Made by a program: the position numbers and the translations under genes. A DNA stretch of 64,000 bases from Oscheius sp. JU75 (taxonomy: Eukaryota > Nematoda > Chromadorea > Rhabditida > Rhabditidae): NCBI GenBank assembly GCA_037178855.1, contig JASJZC010000006.1, forward strand, positions 5,146,001 to 5,210,000, in the 5' to 3' direction. Below are positions 1-11,100 of the stretch, piece by piece. The first letter of the stretch is position 1. Each line of letters begins with the position of its first letter. The notes under the pieces are model-generated. The model was not told the DNA's origin and searched no databases. It saw nothing but the letters and a program-made list of their open reading frames with translations.

Positions 1-39
1 CTTGGTATTTCTTCTATCTTTCTGCAGCTTTTTGTTTAG

Positions 40-261
40 ACTTTAACAATTGTTCTTACGCTGGCACAGCAGAGATGTGACAAGGATGATAACTGTCTTC
101 CCGAATACACCTGTATGGACGGAGTCTGCAGAGTGGATTTCTGTGAAAATGTCTACGACTGCAGTCACGAAGAGTATTACTGTGTGAACAACATCTGTAT
201 GAGGAGGAAATACACGAACAGACCGAGAAATTTCAACAGATGGCTTCCTAATGGTAGATAG
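40..261 (+). CDS. Cysteine-rich secreted peptide, last exon (5' part outside window)
   Basis: The frame opens after a likely 3' splice site (tttgtttag) and runs to a TAG at 259-261. It encodes a hydrophobic stretch (TLTIVLTLAQQ), which looks like the end of a signal peptide, and then about 60 residues with eight cysteines. The spacing is regular, as in CDKDDNC, EYTC, MDGVC, DFC, DC, YYC and NNIC. The tail is basic (RRKYTNRPRNFNR). Eight cysteines in two similar halves suggest a disulphide-stabilised secreted peptide of the EB-module or Dickkopf-like type, but no family is certain. The first exon, with the start codon, would lie left of the window. Confidence 0.55.
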   Translation, partial: TLTIVLTLAQQRCDKDDNCLPEYTCMDGVCRVDFCENVYDCSHEEYYCVNNICMRRKYTNRPRNFNRWLPNGR

Positions 262-1059
262 TGATCTTTCTCTATACATGGATGCAGTAAACATTTCCCC
301 GATACTCTCTTTATCTCAGATAACCTGCAGTAACTAAACTTTAATGTGACCCATGTTTCAGGAAAAGGAGCGGTGTTGATCCAGAAAAACCTTTTATGAA
401 GTTGTTGACGTTTATTTTAGACTTCTAATGTGGTGATGGTCACATTGTAATTGGTCGTGCGTCATTCAGTGTAAAATAGCGCTCTACTACTCGAGAGATC
501 AGTGTTAATGCGATAGTATAACGGGAAAACTGGATCTGTTTGTGTCTACTCGGAAGCCTATGTTCAGTGAGCGAGAATGAGATCTGAACGTGGTTTATGT
601 CTCTGTCTGTTCTTTGTCTCTCTCTCTCTCTCTATTCTTTGTCTCCCGGTCAAAAGCCAACTCATACTTTGTTCTGAACCAGGAAACGTGATAGCAAACA
701 ATCTGATGTCAACGGTGCGCGTGCTTGTCATAAGGCTCTGTAGAGACGGAAAAGTTCTCATTATCTAGGGAACAAAGCAAATACAAAATCTTTTCCAAAT
801 GATTTAACTCCCATTCATTTTCCGAGAAGTCTGAATTACAAGACATGTTCCTTCCAAAAGTCTCTGGCGTGCTGGTTGATTCCCTAAACACAGTTCCAAG
901 TTAGTAAGAAAATTAGCGCTACCGCATTTGCGGCTTTGCATGCAGGTTCATGCAGTCAATGACATGTCCGAGGTTCTTACTCCATCTCGATGGCTCAGCG
1001 TTGGTGAAGGCGTAGAAACTCACAAGGAGGACTGCAAAGAAATAGAGCTGAAAACATCC
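262..1059. other. No gene seen
   Basis: No convincing exon was found. The stretch holds a short CT microsatellite near 617-634. Reading frames here are short and have no family resemblance. Confidence 0.5.
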
Positions 1060-1215
1060 TACCTTTACAATTCGCAAGAGGTCCGTGTACGACACATGAA
1101 CTCTAATCTGGAATGAAACTTGACAGTTTCTGTAGCCTTTTTCTGTCAAGTATTATCCTAGATTACAGTTGACAAGAAGTCGGGACTGTTCAAGTTACAA
1201 AGAGCTTTGTGTCGC
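1060..1215 (-). repeat. Dispersed repeat family A, copy 1
   Basis: Read on the minus strand this starts near TTTGTAACTTG, passes through CTAATCTAGGATAATACTTG and ends at AATTGTAAAGGTAGGA. The same order of motifs recurs at 39995-40150 and 44984-45135 on the plus strand. The copies are about 150 bp and clearly diverged. No terminal inverted repeats or target duplications were evident, so the class (SINE, MITE or other) is open. A short open frame inside it (MTEKGYRN...) is probably a by-product of the repeat. Confidence 0.7.
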
Positions 1216-1364
1216 TCCGCCAAAAGCGTAAGCGACTGGTTCGTTTTTAAAGTGAGCCCAACCCGGCCCCCCGTTTAAATTCAGTGGTTTTTCAAACAAC
1301 TACAAAAACTTTCTGAACGTATTTTGGAGTGTTTCTTCAGAGGACAAGAACTTCTAACACATTT

Positions 1365-1612
1365 GAGAATTGAGCCAGAGTCGCTTTCGATTCGTAGTCA
1401 GAGCGCTAACCCTTTATCAGTTTTTTAAGTGCGTTTAATCGGCCAAATTCTACCGTAGAACAGTCTACTTTGACAGAAAAACTACCTCCATTACTCTCGG
1501 TGACCTTCTTTGTCAAAGCATTCTAGGGCAGAACTTGGCCCTGATTAAACACATTTAGAAACTGGTAAAGGGTTAGCGCTTCGACTAGGAATCGAAAGAG
1601 ACCCTGGTTCAA
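1365..1612. repeat. Fold-back repeat with tRNA-like arms
   Basis: Two inverted arms lie at about 1365-1480 and 1500-1612. Each carries AAGGGTTAGCGC and then an anticodon-arm-like segment. In the plus copy (from 1562) the stem TTCGA/TCGAA encloses the 7-nt loop CTAGGAA, followed by a B-box-like GGTTCAATC. The minus copy reads TCTGACTACGAATCGAAAG, close to the anticodon arm of tRNA-Arg(ACG). The acceptor and T stems do not pair, so neither is a functional tRNA. The best reading is a pair of tRNA-derived SINE heads in inverted orientation, or a MITE with tRNA-like ends. Confidence 0.55.
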
Positions 1613-1869
1613 TCATAAATTGTCGTTCAAGCTAAAAAGTTAATTAGTCAGTCAGTTAATCAGTTTGGAGAGAAAACAACAAAAACACTTCCAGAAAGGA
1701 TGACGAGGCCCTTCAAAGCATTGGTGACAATGGTGTATTTATTTATTTTGGTCAAGAAGTGTTTGCTCAGAGGATGCATTGTATTTTGAAGGTGAATAAT
1801 TGTGCCTTTTGGGTTATTTAAAAAGGCGTCGGTGAAGATTTGAGAAAGTCGCCGACGACTCCAGTTTAC

Positions 1870-2772
1870 ATATGCAGTTCTTCAAGGCATGGTTGTTCAG
1901 GATTTTCCTACGATGAATTATGTCCAGTCTGTACTGCCCCGGAAACCATTCTTAGCAACAATTACAAATGCGATGTATACAGTTTCGCCATGTTCATCTA
2001 CACTGTGACTCACTAAACGTGACCATCCTTGTATGAAAAACAGTAAACTTTTTCAAAAGGAGAAAGGAGAAAAGGAGATAGTCTGTCTGGAGCTCGATCA
2101 AAGTGCAATATAAGAAGACAACGAACAATAAGCTGGAGTCTTCCGGGATGGAAACTACCTTTTTAAAAGATGAGAACTTCTTCCGAACATTTTTGCTACA
2201 GCACAAGGATGATGAAGAAAATGAGTTTCGACCGACGATGGCTTAGAAGCTATGTTTGCCACATTAAAGAGGACAGATTTTAGTACCTGGAACAACACGA
2301 TCTCCATCTAAGAATGATGGATTGGTTCATGAAGGAGTGCTGGAGGACAATACCAGAAGCAAGGCCGACAATAAAACAAGTCGACTTGTTACACTTCCAT
2401 TTCCAGCCACCACTCTCTATATATAAAGGGAACGAAGAAGACAGAAACACTGGCTTCTATCCTGTCTCTTTCACTCTCCGTCCTGCACAAGTTTACGAGT
2501 TTGAAGAAGGAGAAGAGAAAACAAAAATGGTTTGATCCGCTCACAAGAGAAGAGTTAAAAATGGGCTTTTGGAGCCAAAAGCAGAGATTGACATTGATTT
2601 CAACCCTTTGATTGGAAGAATACAGCAGCTGTTGTATCAGTACAGCCCGAATAACACAAAGAACACCGCCTTCGCAAAGGACTGGACAAATGGATTGGTC
2701 ACATTCGTCATCGACTTTCCCATCGTCCCTCTTGTCAACGTAGATATACCGAATCAAGATAGTTCTAGCTAA
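1870..2772 (+). pseudogene. Protein kinase C-lobe relic
   Basis: Two kinase pieces are visible in the same frame. Around 1900-2013 the sequence reads DELCPVCTAPETILSNN and then CDVYSFAMFIYTVTH before a stop. This is the APE motif and the DVYSF motif of kinase subdomains VIII-IX. At about 2314 comes WFMKECW...IPEARPT, the subdomain XI signature. The frame continues through a TGA at 2533 to a stop at 2770-2772, followed by AATAAA at 2788. The N-lobe and catalytic loop were not found. CPVC before APE resembles the first domain of the tandem pseudokinase at 33.4-35.9 kb, so this may be a decayed relative. In-frame stops make a functional product unlikely. Confidence 0.6.
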
Positions 2773-3198
2773 TTTGATTAATTAATGAATAAACGTTTTC
2801 GAAAGTTTTTCACAAGTTTGAGAGGTTGACTCTCGTCGAGAAACGCTGCTTGCCCTGTCTAAGCAGGTCAAGCCAAAATCAGAGTCAGACATTTGTTTGT
2901 ACATACTCTTTCAGATACAAGGTCCGAACGAAAAATTTTTAATGCACAATATAAATTTTAGGGTTATAGTTCTGACAAGGATGATCATATCTGTGACAAA
3001 TGAGAGAATACAACTGTTATGAAAGGACTTTGAGCACAAAATATTTTATAAGATTGGAATAAAATTTCTGATGAGAAGAGCGTCTGGAAGAGCTTCCAAG
3101 ACAATATGGCCATTGCACCGCTTTCAGCGACCTTGTAGCCGTTCTTTGACCCGTTTCCGGTACCGGATATGTACTGTGCTGTTCTCTTTTTGGCTTGA

Positions 3199-3831
3199 TC
3201 ACTCTGAGTCTTTCACGAGTCGAGGAACCTTGGCGACTTTTTCTTCAGCAGGAGGCTCAGTGGTGGTTATGTGGGGCAGTTGATGTTTTACCTGGAAATA
3301 ACTATCGCAATGTTCACTCGTCTGATTATCTCGAAAACAGATCAAAGACTTACAGCAGCTCCGTCTGCGTCAGTCATCAGACGCGTGGTCTGTTGGTGAT
3401 TCATGTGACCATGTCTCATAAACTGTGTGTCGTGTCGAGTTGTGGGAGCAGCGTTGGCTCCTGACCGATGGTTCCTCATGTAGCGGTTTGGTTCCGAATC
3501 TGTCCTAGTCTGAGTCAATTGCTCGCCGCCGTTATGGTCAGCGTTGGCATTATAGTCTCGTTGATTTTCGAGCTGGAAATGAGAGGGATTGGAGAGTGCT
3601 CTGTGTATCCTGTCAGCCTCTATCTCTCTGTAATGCTTCCCCGTGTTTCCTCTATCTCTCACCAACCTGATACTCCCAGTTCCTCCGTCTTTGCTGTGTC
3701 CTCCTGTTCCTCCTCTTGCACAACACACAAAGATAAATTGCTAGAAGAAAATAACCCGTCGCGACGATAAAGAGAAGACACCAGCGCATCTGTGAGAGTA
3801 CTTCGGAGATATCGTGGAGGTCATCCGCCAT
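3199..3831 (-). CDS. Small single-pass membrane protein, three exons
   Basis: Three exons join cleanly in frame: 3831-3667, 3572-3354 and 3291-3199. All splice sites are GT-AG and all junctions are phase 0. The product is about 158 residues. It begins MADDLHDISEVLSQM, followed by one hydrophobic segment (WCLLFIVATGYFLLAIYLCV) and then a strongly basic stretch (KRRNRRTQQRRR). The rest is polar, rich in N, H, R and T, and probably disordered. A short acidic N-terminus and basic residues after the membrane segment suggest N-out, C-in topology with a cytoplasmic tail. I do not recognise the family. The start is the first ATG directly before the hydrophobic segment. Confidence 0.65.
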
Positions 3832-3839
3832 GCGAATAA

Positions 3840-6800
3840 ACTTGTATGATTCACTGAAAATAAAAGAGTTGTTTATTAAAAAAATGCTTTTTTTTCCCGC
3901 CCACTTTTTGCCCAATTATTTCTCAACAAGAGCTCTTCAAATAGCTTTCACGACACTTCACAACCTCGACAAGATTTCAACTTTCCCAGCTAGAACTCAG
4001 ACAGACGAGGAAGCACCTCGGTGAAGGTTTATGAATTAATTGGAGGAATTTATAATAAGACTCGAATAAACACTCACACACGAAAGATGTAACTGACGTG
4101 ATGGATTAGAGGTCAAAAAGTCAAAACAGAGACTCTTTATTGCCTTATATGCTACAGTATGTTCAGTATGTTTGAGAACCGATATGCAAGAGTTTGATTA
4201 AGACACAGGCTTCATGTTCTGTTCCCTTTATCAAAAAGAACTGAAGTCTGCTCGTCGCAACTTTTCAAGTGTCTTTGTTCCCTGCAGTCCCACCTTTTCG
4301 AAATTTTTTGAGGACAGACTTCCACCTAAAGACGGCCAGTCAAAGTTTCCTGTTTTCTAAAGGCCAGACACTTCCCCTAGTTAAAGAATCAACATTCTGA
4401 TGTCGATCTTCCCACTAATTCGTTTTGGATAAGTAGTCCCAGTCTATGGGAAAGATGGGAGCACGTGTTCGAAGAGATGATCCCCCACATGTTGCTGCTA
4501 CGGATTAGAGAGAAAAATGTGTGTACCTTCGCATAACAGCCATTTTCTTTGGAACAAAAACACGAAGAAGAGAAATGGAGGCGAGAATAAAGGAGGAAGG
4601 CGGGCAGCTCTTTCAGTCTCACTCTTCTTCTCACCAAGACCACTTTGAGGCCGAGAGAAGACGAAAATTAGATTTTTGAAATAGACCTGTCGGGGAGGGA
4701 AAACATTGTTAGAGTCATCTCCTTTTCTGATATCGTCCACATTCTATGTGTCCTCCTTCTCATATCGCAATTCTACACTCGAGAGAGAGGCTATTACATT
4801 TTCATGTGTGTCTCTTTTGCTCCTCCTCCCGTTGTTCGGCGGACAAATGAAAATTCGTCAGGGTGTGAGAGAGAGGAAGAGTTTGGAGGGTAAAAGATGG
4901 AAACAGGGTTTATGATTTAACCATGGCGTTTTTAAAACTGTTTCAGGTTGGTTTCAAACTTTCAGCAAGTCGTTGCTTAGCTCTTTTTCCTACAAAATAG
5001 CTTTCCCCAAATTCTTCTGTTCATCACCCTGTTGTCCCCTCCACCTCAAGTAGGCATCTAATGTTTGTTACCCGAGAAAAACAAGGGTTAGCCGATGTGA
5101 CGTCGAATAAGAAACTAAGTAAATCAGCTTGATTTCCCGTGATAAATCAAGAAAACACGCGGAAATCTTTACCCTGAAACAAATCTGTTTATCAGTATCA
5201 CGTAGCCTAATTCACTTACATTATTGCGATCTTTTTTCGGACAAGTTGAGAGTGACTCACAAAAAGAATACAGGTTATGTAACTGGATTTTGTCCTACTA
5301 TTTGAAATACAAAAAGGACCTGAACTGGACTTTATGGTCGAGTTCTTACAAAATCTCACTGGTGAAATCTAAGGCTCCTCCAAAAGCAAAATGTGTAAAG
5401 AGATTCCAGAGCACTGAGAAAAGATGTACTGTTCGAGAGATACCAAAGTTCTAAATGATTAACAGACTCTAGCCACATTGAAGCAAGTACGTACTGTTAA
5501 AGAGGCAGACCTTTTGTGGATGGCATCGGCTAGAATGACCTCAAGAGCTGCTCGAGTCTTGTCTTCGTCGAGCACGGACATGGCACTGGCCTCCCTCCCG
5601 TCCTCCCCCTGATTACGATGAATTATTGAACACGCGGGGCCACGCGGGGAGAGAGCTCCGATCCGACTCTAATAGGCTCACCGCGAAATTACGTAAGAAC
5701 AGAATAGGATCCCTCCTTTTGTTTGTCAGAGCATTCAAATCTGAGATGGAGCCACGAAACCTTCAATTTGCTTGTGCCTTCAATTTGCTCGCCCTCCGGA
5801 AAGAGGTAATTGAACAGGGGGATTGGATCCAGATGGAATGGAATTGGGCAAACGGACAAGATACATAATGGATATCTTGGTGACGTGGAAGGCAACTCTA
5901 AAAAGAGGTTCAAAGTTTTTCCTGTTTGGTAGAAGCTGTCACGTACTGCCGGTACTGTCACGAAATGTCGGGGTTTTTTTTCCTAGTTCAATAGGAGATT
6001 CTAAGATGTTCTCAGTCTACTGAGTCAGTCTTTGAAAGGAACTGTACAGTCGTCGATTTCACATACGAGCTCTGAATATTTGTACAAAAAATAATAAGTA
6101 ATGTTGGAAAGAAGAAAGTGTGTAAAATTTGATATCCAAGTCTGACACATATATATAATTCGTTTTCTGACTCAACATTCAAACAGCTAGGAAGGATCGA
6201 GTCTGAACATACGATCACAGCTAAACCCTTGACGAAACCATGGATAAGTTTATAACCAATTGAATAAAACCAGTATCGCATTTTGTGAAGCAAGAGGAAG
6301 AAAAACGTACGAATAGTGATCGGGCGATCGCATGTAGAAGTCCATCTCTGCCGGCGGTTAGTCAAATATATAGCCACGAGATCAGAGCCTCGTTTACTCG
6401 CCAAAAGACTGAGGAGGAGACGGGCTAACCGAATTAGGTAAATGACAGCCAGAGACAGCTGCTGACTCTCAACGGTCTGTTGCTCGGAAACGAAGCAATT
6501 AAAACTGGGGGAACAAAGAAGGTCTGTGGGAACTGGAGAGAGAGAGCCTCACCCCGGCTATTTGTCTTACGAGAGCTGGCCTCTGAGCACGATTTATTCT
6601 CTCTCGTACGCGATGACAGCTGATATTTATATGTCAGTCCGTGTAATACATGACCACGGGAGAGACGGGCCGACAGATTGGCAGCCACTTGATGACCACG
6701 AGGTGTTTGAAATATAGGCAGTGGATTAATCACAACAGTGACTTTTAACAGTCTCATAGTTGGTAACGAAACAGCTTATTACGGTTCTCGTGTGCTACAT

Positions 6801-8140
6801 GGATCGTGCTACCCATCAGCCACAAAGTCATCAAAGTTCCTGTAATTACTTATAGTATCTACACTCTATTAATTACTAGATACTTGTGCCCAAGTACATA
6901 AGGAATAGTTGCTTTAAGATATTTGTAATGGCAATAAGTGTCTACTGGAAAGTGTTCCGTGTAAACCAACTCATTCGGGAGTGAGTTCTACTTCGAAAAC
7001 GGATCAGCCAAGAGTTTTAGGACATACAGTTTCATACTCGTGATTGGGTTCAAACTAATTCTATCATCCTCCTTTCCTAGATCATTTGAACCGTCAAGAC
7101 TTGGTAGACGACATAGAAGTAAGAACACCCTAGCAATCACATAACATCTGGGATTCATTGCCCTTTCCGGACGATGTTCTCCAGAACTGAAAAGGAAACA
7201 CACCGTCGAGTGAGGATAGGGAGAAACAAGAGTTGTTTTGAAGATGCTTATCTTGATCTTGTTCTTATACACTTTCTGTTACATAAACTCTATGTTCTGC
7301 TCTCCTATTGGCCCAGGAGCCGAGCCCAAGTTACCTCAAGTTTACCTCAGGCGGACCTCAGTCTCAAATTTCCTTCACCTGTCCTCTCAGAGTCATAATC
7401 TTTTGCACGGTCGCATCACCATTAATTCTCAATTTATCCAAAGTGTGTCCCGTCAATTATCATAAGAAAGGCTGTGACTCTTTAATAAATCACGGGCTCG
7501 ATTAGCCAGACTTGTTCTCTCTACATTTCTCGAGGGAACTCACCCTTTGACGGCACCGGCCTCCTGCTCGGCCAGACTCAACACGTAGACGCTCATTTAG
7601 GGGACTGAAGATGTATTTTAGAACCAGAAAGAACCAAAGAAGGAATAGTCTCGGTCCTTCGAAGTTGGAGGAAGATAAGAGAAGGAGAGTCTCGCCAACT
7701 GGCACTCAGTTGGAGAAAGAGTATAGAATTTCGAAGGTAAGGGCGTGTGACCGACGGGGAGAAGCCCCGAAACAGATGACTCTCTGGTCTTGTTTCGCCA
7801 ACAAGTGTAAATAGTCGGATCTAGGACACACATTGTTCATTAGAACCTTTTTTGTGAAAGAATGAGGAGGAGAGAATGTTGCAAACGAACAGGTGGACAT
7901 GTGTTCCAGAGGCAGACAGGGGTTTTCGGGATGTCACGTCTATACAACGTAAATGTTGTCGGAACACGAAGGGTCTAACCTAACCGCAGGTGAAATGGAC
8001 ACGTGGTAATATAATAGACTTTTTGAAAGAGTTGCGTTTTTCGAAAGATAGAACAGGCTGAAAACTGAATCATCGCGTATAGTATGTATGTTCTAATGGG
8101 TACTGGGAGAATTAAAGCAACAATCTACACTGAAAACGCT
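3840..8140. other. No gene seen
   Basis: Scattered short frames occur on both strands, but none joins to neighbours through good splice sites or resembles a known family. The stretch is probably intergenic, or intron and regulatory DNA of flanking genes. Confidence 0.4.
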
Positions 8141-8147
8141 GAGAATC

Positions 8148-11100
8148 TTAAAGCAAAGGTGGATTAGGAGCGCGTCTCCAGTGTCTCTCTAAAAACTCAG
8201 CACCTTTGAAATGAGCGCTTTTTGCTAATCTGTGCAGCCATCCGAGTCGGGAGCAGGAACACATGGGGTTAGTAGTCAAAAAGAACCCCGGAAATCGGAG
8301 GCGAACAAACAAATTTCGGATTTTCGGAGGATGATGAGAGGAATGTCTGCGACTCCCTGGCCCTAGGGACCACATTGGGTCTTTTCGAGAGGTCAGTCCG
8401 CGGACTGGTAGGCCGATTAACATCCTTGAAACGAGACAGGATTGAGACTGCTCCGAGCTCATAAAGAGCCGGTAGCTGTCGTACAAACGGGATGACTTGA
8501 AGGGACAGGTGAGTGCAATTAGGAAGGCATTCAGTAAGCTGAGAGAAATAAATATTTCAGTCACTTTTATGAACATGTTTGGACATGTAGTGGTCAAAAT
8601 GTAGTTTCTGTTGTTGGAAATTTGAAACTAACTCTAGGGAAATGTTTGGCCCTTTTTTGCAGTGCGGTCCCTTCTGTCGAACCAAGAATTTCAAATAGGG
8701 ACATAACAAAATGGAGTAAAATCTAAACAAAGAAGCATGGGATCTCAGCTCTGCATGGAAATTGTGTCATTCTGACCTCAAAACGACCAATATTGTCGGC
8801 CTATTTGCTCTTCAAAAGCGCGTTCAAAATTACACACAAACTATAGTTTATACGCGACCAAGATTAGACTGGAAGTCGAACTGGAAGTCAAGAAGACTCT
8901 CCCTGCTCATAATTCTCAATACTTAGGCGTGAGAGCCGAGGGGGATAAGCCGTGGGCATCTGGGCCAAGCCAGCCCGAAGATATGCTAATGATTGCGGAA
9001 GAAGGCAGAGCTCAGAGCGAGAGAAAGTGATGAAAGTTTCACACAAAGAAGGTCTCGGTGCGCCTTTTTGTTTAGGTAAGAATCGCGGATGGGTGAGCTT
9101 CCTTGCATTCTTTGAAGTCGCGCGCCTGGGCCTCTGGGGAGCTGCTTACACTTTTAGAGTTCGAAAGAATGGAACGAGACATCAAATTTCAGTTGTCTAA
9201 CGTCATAACACAACACAAAAAATGTTTTTCTGTTGTGGTTGCTTGTGTGATTAATTTCGGAAAGAAAGATAGGGCATTTTGGATAAACAATGCACGGGGG
9301 ATCCAAGTTTTCAAAGAATCTAACTGTTTCGCGGGGCGGAAATTTCACACCGTGTATCGAATATTCACGGGCTTGGACTATAATTTCCAGGAAAATCTGG
9401 TTACTTATGTAAAGGAAGGGCAGGAGGCTTGAACAATTTCAGGGATACAAACAAAGTATCAACAACGGTCTTACGATAAATCAGATTCCTTTTATCAAGG
9501 CCACCCATACTAAGAAAGGAGGCTATGAATCCACGTTAAACGCTACTTCTTAAAATAAAAACTCACTGGGTGAAGATGATAACGCTTGGAGACCTCTGCT
9601 GCTGTTGCTGCTGGTGCTGTTGTTGTTCAGCCAGCATTAGACTATGCCTTAGAGCGGCGGCTTCGCGTTCCATAAGGGCCATGTTTAGGTTTCTGGGACT
9701 GACGACCCAACTCTACCCCTCAGAAAAGATATCCGCGAGCGCAAATTGAATAATACCTCATTTAGAAAGTTGGCCTCCCCTGGGAGTTAGTATATTGTGT
9801 CATCATGAATAACATTTTCGAGAATGGAACAAAAAAAATGTAGAGAGGAAGTCAAGCTTGAAGGGCAATTATTGAATGGGATTCCTCTTTAGGGAATTCG
9901 CAGAATCGGGGTGAGGATCCTCTCTTCTCAAGTGGACTCATCGCAATCTACCTAGGCTCTTTCCTGTCGTAATCGAGTCCGAACGAGGTTAGTCCTAACT
10001 CTTTTCGGAAAAGAGCGAGAAGGGTTTGGACAGGTCTCGTGAGGGAGATTCTTGCAAGAAGTGCAGACAGAACGGTGAAAGTGAACTGCTACTTTCGCTG
10101 GACAGATTTTTAAACTTTGACAGAATCACGTAAAAGATGTAGTCGCTAAGAGACGAAGAATCTTGCTACTTGTAATGTATTTTCCCAAATTCTCAAAAAG
10201 CCGGAAAGGAATACGTCGTTGATAGTGAACAGACTGGATCTTTTGAACACTGTATTTTGAATTTGAGCTCTAAAATGTTGAGTTGGTAATGGTAAACTAA
10301 AAAGCAGACTTCGAAGAACAGACTGTCTGGGAAAAACTTTAAATGCTAGTTCAAAGCCTCTCAAATTCAGTAAAAAAAATTCGGCAAAGGCTATATCTCA
10401 AGGACGGAACGGCAAACAATGCTAAACGGCAATATCCTCCTGAAGATCCTTCTGTTCGTCGCTCCTCATTCTGCCACAAAGCAGTCTGGGAGATAATGGC
10501 CTCGACACACGATTTGTCGATGGACACGAGATGTCCTCAGGGAGACGCCAGGAGAGAGCCCCCGTAGCCGGGGAGGTTATCAAGATTTTGCCCCCAATTG
10601 TCAAAATAAGGACTCACCTAAGCAGTTTTTCCAGACTTCCCATGGCGCGAGGATCCTGTAGAAAGTCGCGAAGAGCTTCAGGTTCGGCTTGAAGATGATG
10701 TGGTTGCGGTCCTCCGACGTCAGACGATGGATACTCTACTACTTCGGCAGTAGCGTGCTCGTCGTCTCTGAAAGTTGTAATTTTGTGAAGATTCAGGGCA
10801 AGAGGAAGGAAAAGGTTCTTTTGGCGACCAGAGAGCCTCCTCTGGAAAGATTAGGGTCATGAATCTTCGCTATGAAATGTTGCCATGTTTAGCCAGGAAG
10901 CCTCTTCTGTTCAGTGAGAAAGCGGCTGACCGAGTACCAAAAACAATTCCATAAACGATACACAAATTTAGTGTTTTATCTCTCTTCTGTACTTCCATTG
11001 ACGATTATGTTTGCATTGTCCTCAGCTCAGCACAATTATAGTTTCATTAACAACTGAAAAGTTAAACTAAAGTTGTTTCTGACACATCTTTTGAATTTCT

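Noticed and set aside
1365..1612. Functional tRNA genes
   Set aside because: Anticodon-arm-like segments exist, but acceptor and T stems do not pair, so these are tRNA-derived repeats at most.
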